From Pollenia angustigena (lineage: Eukaryota; Arthropoda; Insecta; Diptera; Polleniidae): a stretch of DNA of 64,000 nt. The stretch is taken from the NCBI GenBank assembly GCA_930367215.1, contig OV884056.1, positions 227,469,127 through 227,533,126 of the forward strand, given 5' to 3'. The stretch's first letter is position 1, and every line of letters begins with the position of its first letter. The notes below the pieces were generated by a model that saw only the letters and a list, made by a program, of their open reading frames with translations, was not told where the DNA came from and ran no database searches. This document shows, piece by piece, positions 1 through 10,864 of the stretch. A program made the translations under genes and the position numbers.

Positions 1-2
1 TA

Positions 3-305
3 ACAATGGACTTATTGAGAGGCGAGCTCGGTGAACATATTATTTCACGTTCGGGACCGGTCAATTGGCCCCCTAGATCGTGCGATTTAATGCCTTCATA
101 GTATTTTTTGTGGGGCTATGTTAAAGCTCATGTCTATACTCACATGTCCGCTTCAATTGACGCATTGGAAGACAACATTGAAGCATTTATTCATGAGATA
201 CCGACCGAAATGTTGGAAAGAGTATGCCAAAATTGTACTAAGCGGATGGACCATTTGAGGCGCAGTCACGGTCAACATTTGCATGACATAACCTTCAAAC
301 ATTAA
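3..305 (+). pseudogene. Tc1/mariner-type transposase, C-terminal fragment
   Basis: One frame runs from the window edge to the TAA at 303-305, broken only by a TAG at 99-101. It reads as the end of a DDE/D transposase: the NWPPRSCDL segment, then YFLWGYVK, then an alpha-helical C-terminus ending near HLHDITFKH. In the family, the residue just before YFLWGY is the third catalytic aspartate. Here that codon is the TAG stop, so the copy cannot be active. The 5' part lies outside the window. The same family is present on the minus strand at about 17700-18350, with the same WPP..(F/C)DL and FxWGY landmarks. A short AT-rich untranslated tail follows. Assignment to the Tc1/mariner/IS630 superfamily is firm; the exact family is an inference (spacing suggests DD41D). 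Confidence 0.8.
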
Positions 306-1018
306 ATTATATGGACCGTTCTATCGATTCAAATAAAGATTTCATGTATTTTTCTGAATTATAGCTCTTAAAAAACACCCGATAGTATTTGTTATACCAT
401 AGAGGAGAAAATTCTTGCGCCCAACCGAAGGCTGGCTATGCAGGCAAACTTAAGTTACGATTTCAAATTTTTAAATTTGGGATTTTTGAACTCATGATTT
501 CAAGTTCGGGATTTTGATGAATAATAATAAAGTAACTAAAAATCAGAAAACAAAAAATCGGCTTAAATTTGTATGGAAAATTTTTGGACGATTAGTCACA
601 CATTGACTTGGTAAAAGTAAAAACCCATATTGAAATAAATCTTAGTTATTTTATGACTATTTAGACATAACCAATGCAAATAACAAAATAAATGATTTAG
701 CATTGAAAATATATCCTGCGAAATCCTAGAAAATTTTTGCACAGTTGTGTATAAAAAAAAATTTTTTTTAGCAAATTTCAAAAAATCAGAAAAAATGGTA
801 GTTATTTAAATCCCACAACCAAATAGGTCTAAAAATTTGTGGAAAAAATCATAGTTTAATACAAAAAAAAAAAAAAAACAAGAAAATTTAAATGAAAAAA
901 AAAAAAATATTCTATTTGGACTAATTGAAAAAGTTTTGAGTATTTATTTGAACATAGTTTTGTTATAACGCAATTTTTTTAATATTCGATATCTCTGTAA
1001 TCACGAGCCAAAAAAGTT
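306..1018. other. non-coding, dispersed-repeat fragment
   Basis: No gene is seen. At about 391-446 there is a repeat module starting GTTATACCATAGAGGAG and continuing into GAAGGCTGGCTATGCAG. It recurs inverted near 1244-1370 and direct near 1408-1557. The rest is A/T-rich sequence with long A runs. Confidence 0.5.
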
Positions 1019-2013
1019 CGAAAATTTGGGTGGCATGAAATGCCCCCAAAATATAGCCCCCCAAAAAAATAATGAAATAACCCCCAAAAGTTTGTACAGA
1101 GCAACAAAAACGATTTTTGGGGGGTTATTTAATTTTTTTTGTGGAGTTATTTAATTTTTTTAATTGGGGTATTATTTCATATGAATATATATATATATTT
1201 TTGGGGGATTATTTCATTTTCAAATTAATAATGAAAACATGTTTGGGCGCAAGGATTTATCCACTTTGGTATACCGGCTTCCATAAATAAAGCTACCCTG
1301 CATAACCGGCCTTCGGCCGGACGCAATATCTTTTTCCTCTATGGTATAACAAACACCAGCTTCGTTTACTAAAGCTTCGCTGCGTAGCCGGGTCGAGTCG
1401 GATTTTTTATACTATAGAGGAGAAAATCCTGGCGCTATGCAGAGAAGCTTTAGTTAGCGAAGCCGGTGGTTGTTATAACGCAGAGGAAAAAGTCATTGCG
1501 CCCGGCCAAAGGCCGGCTATGCAGAAAAGCCTTGGTTGGCGAAGCTTGTGTTTGGTATATCATATCATGATATCTATTGCGTAATTCTTTAAAGCAAAAC
1601 TGTATAATAAATTGTATTACATATCGCTCATTTGCTGCATCTTTATATCTTTTATACTATCCCAGTTTTCTTTTTTTCTAAGTAGTTAGAGCAAGTCAAA
1701 AACTTTAAATGCGTTTATCTCGAAATGAATTTTTTTGAGTTATGCCGGTCTTGCACCAAATGAGCGATATATTGTACTTTTATTTCATTTCAGAAATTAG
1801 GGTTTTATTTCATATGAAATAAGCCCACAAAAATTAGGGAATTATTACATTTATGTTTGGGGCGTTATTTCATTTCGTTGGGGGCTAATTTCATTTTCAA
1901 AATTGAGGCTTTATTGCATATGAAATATGGGCCCACGCTTTGGGAGGTTATTTCATTGTTTTTTTTTTTGGGGGGTTATATTTTAGGGGGCTATTTTATG
2001 CCACCGAAAATTT
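1019..2013. mobile_element. fold-back / MITE-like element, ~995 bp
   Basis: The two ends are imperfect inverted repeats of about 48 bp. The left arm carries GGTGGCATGAAATGCCCCC and then ATATAGCCCCCC. The right arm carries the complement, ending CTATTTTATGCCACC at 1991-2005. The interior is full of short GGGGGTTATTTCAT-type motifs in both orientations and holds further copies of the CTATGGTATAAC module. There is no open reading frame of interest. No clear target-site duplication was found, so the superfamily is left open. Confidence 0.65.
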
Positions 2014-4357
2014 GCTGAAATGTGATGTTGAGATGGAACATCAACACAGTAAAAAAATACAGAACATCAAAAAATAAAAAAAATGTTTCTCCAAATTGTC
2101 CGATTTGACTTGGATTGCCCCATATAGTTAGTTAGCTCTTGTTTTTAATACGAAAAATCAATAAGTAAACTATGAAAAAAGTAAACAAAACATCATGTTT
2201 CTAAAGTCTTTTAATCTTTAAATCAAGATATTAACAATAATAACCCCTTTAACATATATCATCAGGAGCAACGAACTATAACTGTTTTTAGGTGAACTTT
2301 ACTGTTAAATATACCTGCTTTTTGGGCAAGAAAACAGCTATAGTGTCCATTAGCTGTAGGATTTCTTTTCAAAGCAATAAAGTGAACAGATAAGTTGATG
2401 TTATGTAGCGCTTAAGTCAATAAAATGCAATGATTCACTACGTGACTTCATTAAAAATAAGGGCTTGAGTGCAGATGTACCCAAATAATGTTTAATACGG
2501 CATCAAAACATTACAATAAAATACTACAGAATATTTTGTTGGGTACTTTATTTTAAGACGTCATTAATATTTTGGTATTACCAAGCATCTATTAACTATC
2601 CAGTCGTTTATTGTAATTTACAGAAACCAGTCGAACAGTTACACTACGACTGCAACAAACATATTCACACACTCACAGCTGCACTCAAAATGCACTTGCA
2701 TCTAATAACCCTTTGTAAAAATCATCATACAAACAAAACAAGAGCTTAACTGCCTGTTTCTTAATGACGAGCGCAAAACTCGTTCGTTTTACTTTAAACA
2801 AAAACAAACATTTAACATTTAAAACAAAAACAAAATTTCAAACTTTGTTTTTATTTTAAATCTAAGTTGAGCGAGTGAATTTTGCGATCGCCAAATAAAG
2901 CTTTCTCATCTCCAGAAATGAGACTCAAAAAAAGATGGGTTTTGCAAAAAAAAAATACAAAACTCAAAAGTAATATGTAGTATGTTTGTTTGTTTATATG
3001 TGTATTCTCCACTTGTATTTGCTATTGGGGTTTTTCTACTCTTATTCTAAACACGAAACAAATTACTGTATAACAATAACGTCATATTTGTGATTTTTTA
3101 AACGTCATTAATTCATTTTGTTTTTTTTTATTTTTTAATTAGGGTTTTTTCTAAAGTTTTTTCGTGTTTCTACTACAAGCTTGGCGGAAAGGTTCCAGCT
3201 TTATTCGGGGTGTTTGTCTAGGTGTTTGGTAGGTTAGTTTAATTGGAAGTAAAAGCTTGATAAATGTTAGCAAATATTTTTTTATATTTAGTTGGCTTTT
3301 TACCGGCATAACGGCTTGTTACAAACGATAAGAAAGAACGTTTTAAGATTTCATTAAACTAGAAAAAATTTAATTTGCGCTTTAATCGTTCGATCGCCGT
3401 TTATTTCAAATATTTTTGGTCTTTTGTTAATTTTTATGTATTTTTGTGTTTATATATCTATAATCTTAAATATATTTTTGTTTATTAAAAAAAAAAAAAA
3501 ATACTATGTGCATAAATTAAAAGAAAAAAATTAATACTGAAGCAAAACAAAAAGCGCTAAATCTAATAATTTTAAGTGTTTTTAAAAAAAGTTATAAAAT
3601 ATGTATCTCTACAAAGCAAAGGTGTGAATTTTTTTTATTGTTTCTGTTTATATAAAAAAAAAACAAAACCTTTTTGTAATAAACATAATGATCTCACTAC
3701 AAAAATATATAATTTTTATTACGACAAGATTATTTAATGTTTTAAATCTTTAAAGTTTTTTAAGTCAGTATTTTTGTTTAAACTTGGTAAGTTTGTACCA
3801 GTATAGCGTTTTAAAGTGTAATATAAAAAAAGTGATTAGTTAAGACCGTTTTTTGTTTAAAAATCAGATTTTTTATTTAAATTTTAAATTAAAAAAAAAG
3901 ACTAAAATTAAAATTGTATAAACATTAAAATAAACTGTACATCAAAGCATAATAAAGTTATTTCAAAATTATTATTAACAGTAATTAAAAATCTTAACTT
4001 CAGCATAATAAGTATAAAAGACTTTATCCAAGTAAAAATTTTAATCTGTTGGACATTTTTTAACCGCTTTGATTAAAAGAAAAGAAATATTTGCTTGAAA
4101 TATGAAATAATCTCTTATCAACAATTCGATTGTAAAACAAGTAAGAGTAAGAATATTCTACTTTGCCGAGTCTTTAATATCCTCCATCGAGAGTTCGAAT
4201 ATTTCAGGAGTTCGCTTTATATGGATTCTATATATAATAAGCCAATCTTTATGAGACCTGACCGCCTATTTAAAATTTGTTGCCTAATTTAAGTGTGTGG
4301 AGTGGATTTTATATTGGAACTTTCGTTAATCACGAACCGAAATTAAAAACAAACTAA
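2014..4357. other. non-coding AT-rich stretch
   Basis: No convincing coding region. A degenerate inverted repeat lies at about 2765-2892 (GACGAGCGCAAAACTCG against a diverged complement ending TTTTGCGATCGCC). It probably belongs to the same sort of hairpin family as 16253-16389, since both are preceded by AACTGCCTGTTT. The rest is A/T homopolymer-rich sequence without recognisable structure. Confidence 0.5.
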
Positions 4358-4516
4358 AGCGGAGCTCAGTATTAGGCTTGCAAAAGAGCAAATGCAAAAT
4401 ATAGTAGCACTTTAATGAGATCTAATGAAAACTCTGTGTATTTTGTTGTTGGATTCAACAAAAAAGGTACGATATTTTGCATTTGCTCTTTTGCAATCCT
4501 TATACTGAACTCCGCT
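4358..4516. mobile_element. hairpin MITE, 159 bp (family A)
   Basis: Inverted ends of about 45 bp begin AGCGGAGCTCAGTATTAGGC on the left; the right end closes in TACTGAACTCCGCT. Both arms include GCAAATGCAAAATAT. A second member of the family, interrupted by another element, is at 49505-49907 and shares the interior phrase TTGTTGTTGGATT. It has no coding capacity. Confidence 0.8.
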
Positions 4517-4586
4517 TATATTAGACAACATTTTAGTGCGGTTGCAGTTTAATGCTTCTTAAAATCCTTTTCGGAAGGCCACATTA

Positions 4587-5002
4587 CACAGAAAAAACAT
4601 TTTCAAAATGTTTCACTAATTAAAGCATTAATCAAAAATAAAATCAGTTTTAATTAAAAATTTAATCAAGTTAATTAAACGTTTAATCAGGTTAATTAAA
4701 CGTTTAATCAAGTAAATTAACCGTTTAATTGATACTATTAATTGGTTTACTGGTCCAAATTTAATTAATTTTTTAATTAATATCACAAATTTTTTAATTG
4801 AAATTAATCAAAAATACAATCAGTTTTAATTAAAAATACAATCAAGTGAATTAAACGTTTAATCAGGTTAATTAAACGTTTAATCAAGTAAATTAACCGT
4901 TTAATTGATACTATTAATTTGGTTTACTGGTACAAATTTAATTAATTTTTTAATTAATATCACAAATTTTTTAATTGAAATCTATTTTTATTTTTTTCTG
5001 TG
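4587..5002. mobile_element. TA-flanked MITE with CACAGAAAAAA termini
   Basis: The element begins CACAGAAAAAACA and ends TTTTTTTCTGTG, with TA on both outer sides (4585-4586 and 5003-5004), the target site expected of the Tc1/mariner superfamily. The interior is a nearly exact tandem duplication with a 176-bp period (about 4627-4802 and 4803-4978), made of repeated TTAATTAAACG/TTAATC motifs. Elements with the same type of termini occur at 44698-45701 and 49152-50365. Confidence 0.75.
4627..4978. repeat. tandem duplication, 176-bp period
   Basis: Two copies, each starting ATTAATCAAAAATA, are offset by 176 bases and differ at only a few positions. Both contain GTTTAATCAGGTTAATTAAACG and the phrase GATACTATTAATT(T)GG. 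They fill the interior of the surrounding TA-flanked element. Confidence 0.85.
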
Positions 5003-5004
5003 TA

Positions 5005-6869
5005 TATTGGAGCCATGGTAAATTAAAGACCGACTATTACAAAATTACGTAGTGTTATTTCTAGCCATATCAAGCTAAACTGGAACAAATTTTTCCACAA
5101 TGTCTATATTTGCTACGGCTTAACGCGTAATTTGATGATTTTCCAAAGTGGAATTTATATGGGACCATACCGGCGAACTTAAGTATTTTCCGAGAGTGGG
5201 CTTTATATGGGGCCTATGGTATATTATAAACCGATCTTAACAAAATTAAGTGTAAATGAAAACGTTTTTACCTTTTCTAGAAACCCCAAAACGTAAAATA
5301 TTTCATTTTTTATTCAAAAAGATTTTGACACCAATAGTGTTCTGTCCTTTTGAGTATTTTAAAAGTGAGTGTGTTATCAACAGACAGACGGACAGACAGA
5401 TAGGCATGGCTTAATCGTTTAATTCGGCAAGTACTCAGAAAATATATGGAGTCTTGGATGAATATCAAAAAAAGCTTCATACGAAATGACAAACTTAAGC
5501 TTTGCTCACTAGGGTGGTCGTTAACTGTATGGATCATATTTGTTTTCCATTTTTCCATGATCTCACTCTTCAATTCGGTGGGTATTGAAAAAAAAGATGC
5601 CGTCCCTCACAACCGCCAAAATTTTAAAAAAATCGTTAAGTCCAAATTTTATGTGCTTAACTTGGAAATTATTAATTTTACATAAAACCCGTTTCCTCAA
5701 AGTTTTTATTAGTGAAGTTTTTAGCAAGTTTTCTCTTAATCTCATATTTAACAAAACCTAACTAAAATAAAAAGCAAACAGCAGCATTGATGCGAATTTG
5801 TTCTTGCTTAAAAAAATAGTCAAACGCATATCATTTGTTTCTAACATACCTACCCGCTATCTTTATTTTTGAAGAGGGCTCCCATACAAAATTGTCAGTA
5901 CAAACTAGACATTTTTTCAAGAAAGCCTCATAACTTTCAAGACATCGCCCCTAGGGAGATGAATGACCGACCTCAATTCGCTTTGTATCCTCAACATTTA
6001 CTCAAAACATACTTGCCCGTGATCTCCACCCCTAGTGGGGCTCCAATACAAAGATGGCAGTTTAATTTCTTAAATTTAGCCACTGTCGATTTCATGTAAA
6101 AATATGATTTTTCTCAAATTATGGTGGGCATGAATGACGGCTTAGCCTTCACCGATCGTCCAAAAATTTGTTTACGTTGTTTTTTATCAATACCCTTCAA
6201 ATTGGCTGGTGAGACCTAAAGATATTAAACTTTTGATTTTAACGTCACCCTCATGCTCACACCTATCAAATATTAGACGTCCTCTACGTAATAACTTCTG
6301 CTAGTTTGACACCCTAATGTTCACACTTATCAAATAGTTGATGTCCTCTACATAATCACTAGTGTTTTCCTTTTTAATTTTTGCTTTTTCAAAACGGTTG
6401 CCAGATCAAACGTCTTTAATTAGTTTCTGTTAAAAATAAAGCTAAGGGTTGATCAATTAACAAATCACGCTTATTTTTGGATTTTTTGATTGATGGAATA
6501 AGGAAATTTCCCCCCTCCGTAAATTATAAAAATATGTTTTGTTAATTTCGATAAAACAAGAATTCCCAATAATAATATTTTTTTTAAATGTAAAAAATTT
6601 TTGGAAACCCCACCAAGTTTTTTTTGTTTTTTTTTTATTGAATCTCTAACGAAATTTTCAATAAGTATCCAAATCTTAATTCTTATAGTTATTTATTAGA
6701 TATTTCCAATGAAACATCTAGTTTACCGTTTTCAAATACTTGCTATTCTACATTCAATCCCAGCAGGTGCAATCTATATCCAAAGACTAAACGTTTGACT
6801 TGTTAATGCGTGAGGTTGAATTATTAATAAGCATTAGTAAATGCAATATTTATGTATGTTTGTGTTTTA
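5005..6869. other. non-coding, degenerate interspersed repeats
   Basis: No gene. Old repeat debris is recognisable: phrases such as GGGGCCTATGGTATATTATAAACCGATC near 5200 and ACAGACAGACGGACAGACAG near 5380 (shared in style with about 60410-60600), and an ACATACTTGCCCGTG / GGGGCTCCAATACAAA block near 6008-6055 that recurs near 62680-62730. Open frames here are short and lie inside these repeats. Confidence 0.5.
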
Positions 6870-8190
6870 TGAATCAAAATTCTATTCGATAATTTTTGAC
6901 GAAAGCACGGATTTGTCGGGGAGAAGCCAGATTTTCTTATCTTTAAGATATTTCAACATGCAAAAAAAGTTTTTTAAGGAATAGGCTTTATTGTAAACGC
7001 ATTTGAAGAGGCTTCAAAGGATATTGATGACGTTGATGTGTCAATTGATGCGAAGGCACTATCATCAACAGTTCTTAGAGCTTTGACAAATTTTGGAGTT
7101 CACCTAAAAACAAATGTAGGAGATGAAACAGATGGGTGTACTCTGATGTCAGCAGAAAATGGAGCTGTTAAAAAACTCTGGAAACCGCGGCAAATGCGAA
7201 ACAAATGCCTTGCTATTCCCATAAATCAAACAAAAAGTTGTATCATTTGTTAAAGAAATGACAAAATTTTTTATATACAATCATCCCAAGCGAAACTCAG
7301 TTTTAGCAAAGAATTTGGGAGCCAAACTCTCTACATTATGCGAGACAAGATGGGTGGACCGTCACGACTCAATTTTACACTTTGCAACAAGTGTACATGA
7401 CATAGTAGAAGCTTTGGAAAAAATATCCGAGTGAAAAGGTAGTATCTGTACCTTTATATTAAGGAACTCACTTGGTACTTTTATTTATTATTTGCGGAAT
7501 ATACATTTTAATACTTAGTATCATTTTATCAAATAAAGATATAGATCTGCAAAAAGGATCAAGCCTTATCAAAACAATTCAAAGCGATTTTTGAAAAAGT
7601 TTAAGTTATTTGCGTTCAAATCGAGGTTCCTATCGAAAAGACAAGATTTTAACGAAATAATCACATCCAAAATGTTGAAGAATACTACCGAGTTGTAGGT
7701 TACATTCCTCTTAATAAATTTATTTTAGAAGATCTCAAAGCACCTATTCCAGATATCCTTAATGTATTGAACATACCTAAACTTCTACCTCAAAGTGTAA
7801 TCAAGTCATATACAGATACAAAACTTTTAAAACCAAAACTAGCGGATGAGCTGATTATATTTGATAAAAGAGATAAACACCTACTAACATCTAAACTTGA
7901 GCCTGAACTGTTGCATTGGCAACAAACATGGAAAATATCTGAAAATCTATCAGATAACATTGTAGATACTTTAAGAAACTGTGATGAAGATATCTACCCA
8001 AATCTAAGAAAAATATTTCAAATTTTTTTCAATGCTCGTCAGTAATGCTACGAGCCAGAGGTCATTTCCTACCCTTTGTCGAATAAATACATGGCTCAGA
8101 TCAACAACAACAAAATATTTACTTTACTCTTTAAATTTGGCTCACACGGAAATCATAAATTGCTTATTTAAAAAGATTAATGTATATTGA
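6870..8190 (+). pseudogene. hAT-superfamily transposase relic
   Basis: Frame-shifted fragments follow one another in the order expected of a THAP12/zinc-finger-MYM-like hAT transposase. They are: IIFDESTDLSGRSQ (from about 6887), a segment with NAFEEASKDIDDVDV and GVHLKTNVGDETDGCTLMS (about 6995-7170), LCETRWVDRHDSILHF (about 7340-7385), EYYRVVGYIPLNKFILEDL (about 7680-7740), and, after another frameshift near 8041, a C-terminal dimerisation motif with RSFPTLCRINTWLRSTTTKY, ending at TGA 8188-8190. At least four frame changes and internal stops show it is dead. Family placement is from established hAT motif order; the N-terminal DNA-binding part was not found. Confidence 0.75.
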
Positions 8191-8235
8191 ACAGATCTTA
8201 TATTTTATTAAACCTTTTTGTTGAGTTTTTTTTAA

Positions 8236-8380
8236 TACAATATACACACATATTGGCCCATATTCGTACTCAAAAATAAAATCGACTTTAAGTTAAAACC
8301 TGCTTTAAATGGGTTTCAATAACATTGAAGTCGACTTTATTTTTGACTATGAATATGGGCCATTATGTGTGTATATTGTA
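8236..8380. mobile_element. hairpin MITE, 145 bp
   Basis: Two arms of about 54 bp are near-perfect inverted repeats. Left: TACAATATACACACATATTG, then GCCCATATTCGTACTC, then AAAATAAAATCGACTT. The right arm is the complement, closing in GTGTGTATATTGTA. It sits just 3' of the hAT transposase relic. Confidence 0.8.
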
Positions 8381-9798
8381 TAAACTTTTAAAAACAAACT
8401 TTTTACTTTTTTTGTGTCATACAAAATTTCCCCCCCCCCCGTAAGGCTCAAGCTGGATCCGCGCCTGCTTCGTATTGTGCAATAATTTCATACAAATATT
8501 TTATTTACTCAACAGAGAGAATAATTACATTTTAAGGTGCTAGAAAATTCAAAGTTTAGTTATGACTCCATTGCAGCAAAGGCTCGATATGATAAAAGCT
8601 TAAAGTCCGAACACACAGTTTGCATAATATGCAACATTATTAATTGTCAAAACAACTGGTAAGTTTTACAATAATAAACAGTTTAATGCAATTTACAATA
8701 TTAAATGGTATTTTCTTCCCCTGCAAAATCTTTAAAATATTAGATAGAGCCTATTGCCTTTTAGGTGACGATATGCCAATTAATTCAGAAATTTTAAATC
8801 AAATATTTCATTAGATTAAAAATTAGTTTATTATGTCTAGTTTGCTCTATTTTTTTTTTAAGCGTGAACAATAAAAATTACATTTTATATAAATGAAAAC
8901 AAATGTAAATTGAAAATCCAGTCACTATAAGTGATTAAAATTCTCCTCGATTAGTTCAACATTATAAGCAGACCTAACAAAACTATATTATTCTCACAAC
9001 GGTAGAACAATTAAGAATTTAATATTATTTTTGAAAAATTTATTTAAATTTGACTTTAAAGATTAATTTTTTTTTTCTTATCTTTAAAAACACGCGCAAC
9101 TGTTTTCTAAAAAAAACCGAAAAAGTAAAAATATATAAAAATTTCTGCAAAATTGACAGAATACTATGGAAAATTTTTAGTTACAAATAATATACACATA
9201 CATACTTATGAATAAAAATAGATTTCAAACAGCTGTAAAAATAAATATTTAAGATAGCCTCTTGACAACATTTAAATCGTTTCGTTATTAATGTCACAGT
9301 GAATGTATAAAATCTCCTTATCTCCCACGATGTAAATTAACATGATTTTTGCACTCAATTAAACTCCAATTCAATGAAATAAATATAATAAAAAAAATTT
9401 CAATATTAACTCAATTGGCTTAAAAAGATCTTAGTAATAAGATCTTTAATAAAAAAAAAAGCTATTTTTATAATGTACATATATAACGAAATAGTTGTGG
9501 TCAAGAAATAATAAATAATAAAAAGTGAAGCTTTTAAAAAGTAACTTTAAAGTAAACAAACGTATTTAAATATAAATTAAAACCCTAATTTTATATCTAA
9601 TTTAAAAACTTATTAATTGTTCTACATTACTTTCGATTTAATGAACCAAAAATTCAATTTTTTGTTTCAAAAAACAAATTGTTAATTTCTTGCCCACCCC
9701 CAAATAAGACAATAAACTTTAAAAGCAATTATTTCATATTTAAACAATCTTAATTAATTTAATTTACTTAACATTCTGTTTGTTTATTGGTTTTTCAG
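8381..9798. other. upstream region of Ets98B, probably 5' intron
   Basis: AT-rich with no coding signal. It ends in a good splice acceptor (TTGGTTTTTCAG at 9787-9798) placed directly before the first ATG of Ets98B. That implies this stretch is at least partly an intron separating the coding exons from an undetected 5' exon. Promoter and transcription start could not be located. Confidence 0.55.
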
Positions 9799-10864
9799 AT
9801 GCCTCAAACTGGTGGATGTTTAGTAACACCAACTCCTCAAACACCAGCAATTGCATATGACTTCGAACAAACACATCAGCAGTCACACTTTACAGTCACA
9901 ACAGCAGCAGCAACAACAACAGCAACAATTGCTTGTGGAAGTGATCCATATGCAACGTACACAAATAATTTTGATCTATCATTACTACCTCAGGATTGTA
10001 ATAATAAAATAGCAACAATAGCAACAATAACGACAAATATACCACAAACGAATCTCATAGATAATATACCCACAACAGTTTACAACTTCGATACAACGAT
10101 CGCAAATCAACAACAAGAACAACAACGGCAATCACAACACTTGCAACAAGATAAAAGCAACTCTTTAGCAGTACCCGATATAAAAATCGAACAAACCTGG
10201 TCTTCCTGTCCATCTCTCAACACCATTAAACAGGAACAAATCTATCAGAGTTATTTTCCCTTAAATACAAAACAAAATCAACTTATACCACCACCACCCG
10301 CTTATCCAGCCCATATCTATCCTTCGCCACAATCTAGCCCCGCTCAATCGGAATATAATTTCCCTCCTACAAAATACTCCTGCTCTCCTGCATCTTCCAA
10401 CTGCTACGAGTCTTTAAGTTCATCACGTAATTCCTTATATAATTCGGTCTCTTCGCCGTGTCCCTCTATTGATGTCCAAACGATTAAACAGGAACAATTA
10501 CATATTTTACCACCTTCACCACCCGAGTCTAGCTGTGACACACCCACACCCCAATCTAACTACAGCACTTGCAGCAGTGGCTTCGACTTTAAATCAGAAC
10601 CTTTCGATTCCGATGTTGAAACGTTTAATGATTTAAATAAGCCGCAAAATAGTTCTGCCACTGAAGCAGCAGATCATCAATTATTGCGTGAATATTTGGA
10701 AGACAAGACATTCCAAAAACTCCACAACCTGAAACCATTGGCTCTGGAGTCGTTTATTGGTGACTTAGGAGAGGTTCAAAATATCGAACCAGTTATTTCC
10801 TTGGCATTAGAACATGCGAAACGTGAAGCTGATGATACTTGTGCTAAATTACAAATATCGCAGG
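9799..10864 (+). CDS. Ets98B: Ets98B coding exon 1: low-complexity N-terminus
   Basis: Encodes residues 1-355 plus the first base of codon 356. The acceptor AG is at 9797-9798 and the donor GTTAGT at 10865. Composition is Q/N/T-rich (for example QQQEQQRQSQHLQQ), then S/P/Y-rich with many SP and TP dipeptides. Four psi-K-x-E sumoylation-type motifs stand out: IKIE (128-131), IKQE (143-146), IKQE (229-232) and FKSE (264-267). The end (LLREYLEDKTFQ to EHAKREADDTCAKLQISQ) is ordered-looking and leads into the Pointed domain. CAA/ACA codon runs make the exon look repetitive, but the frame is uninterrupted. Confidence 0.92.

Noticed and set aside
4627..4978. Possible CRISPR-like or satellite array
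   Set aside because: Only two tandem copies with no spacer structure, inside a TA-flanked MITE of eukaryotic type.
9787..9798. Extending the Ets98B reading frame upstream from a TTG codon
   Set aside because: These bases are a polypyrimidine tract and AG acceptor; ATG 9799 is the first real start in the exon.
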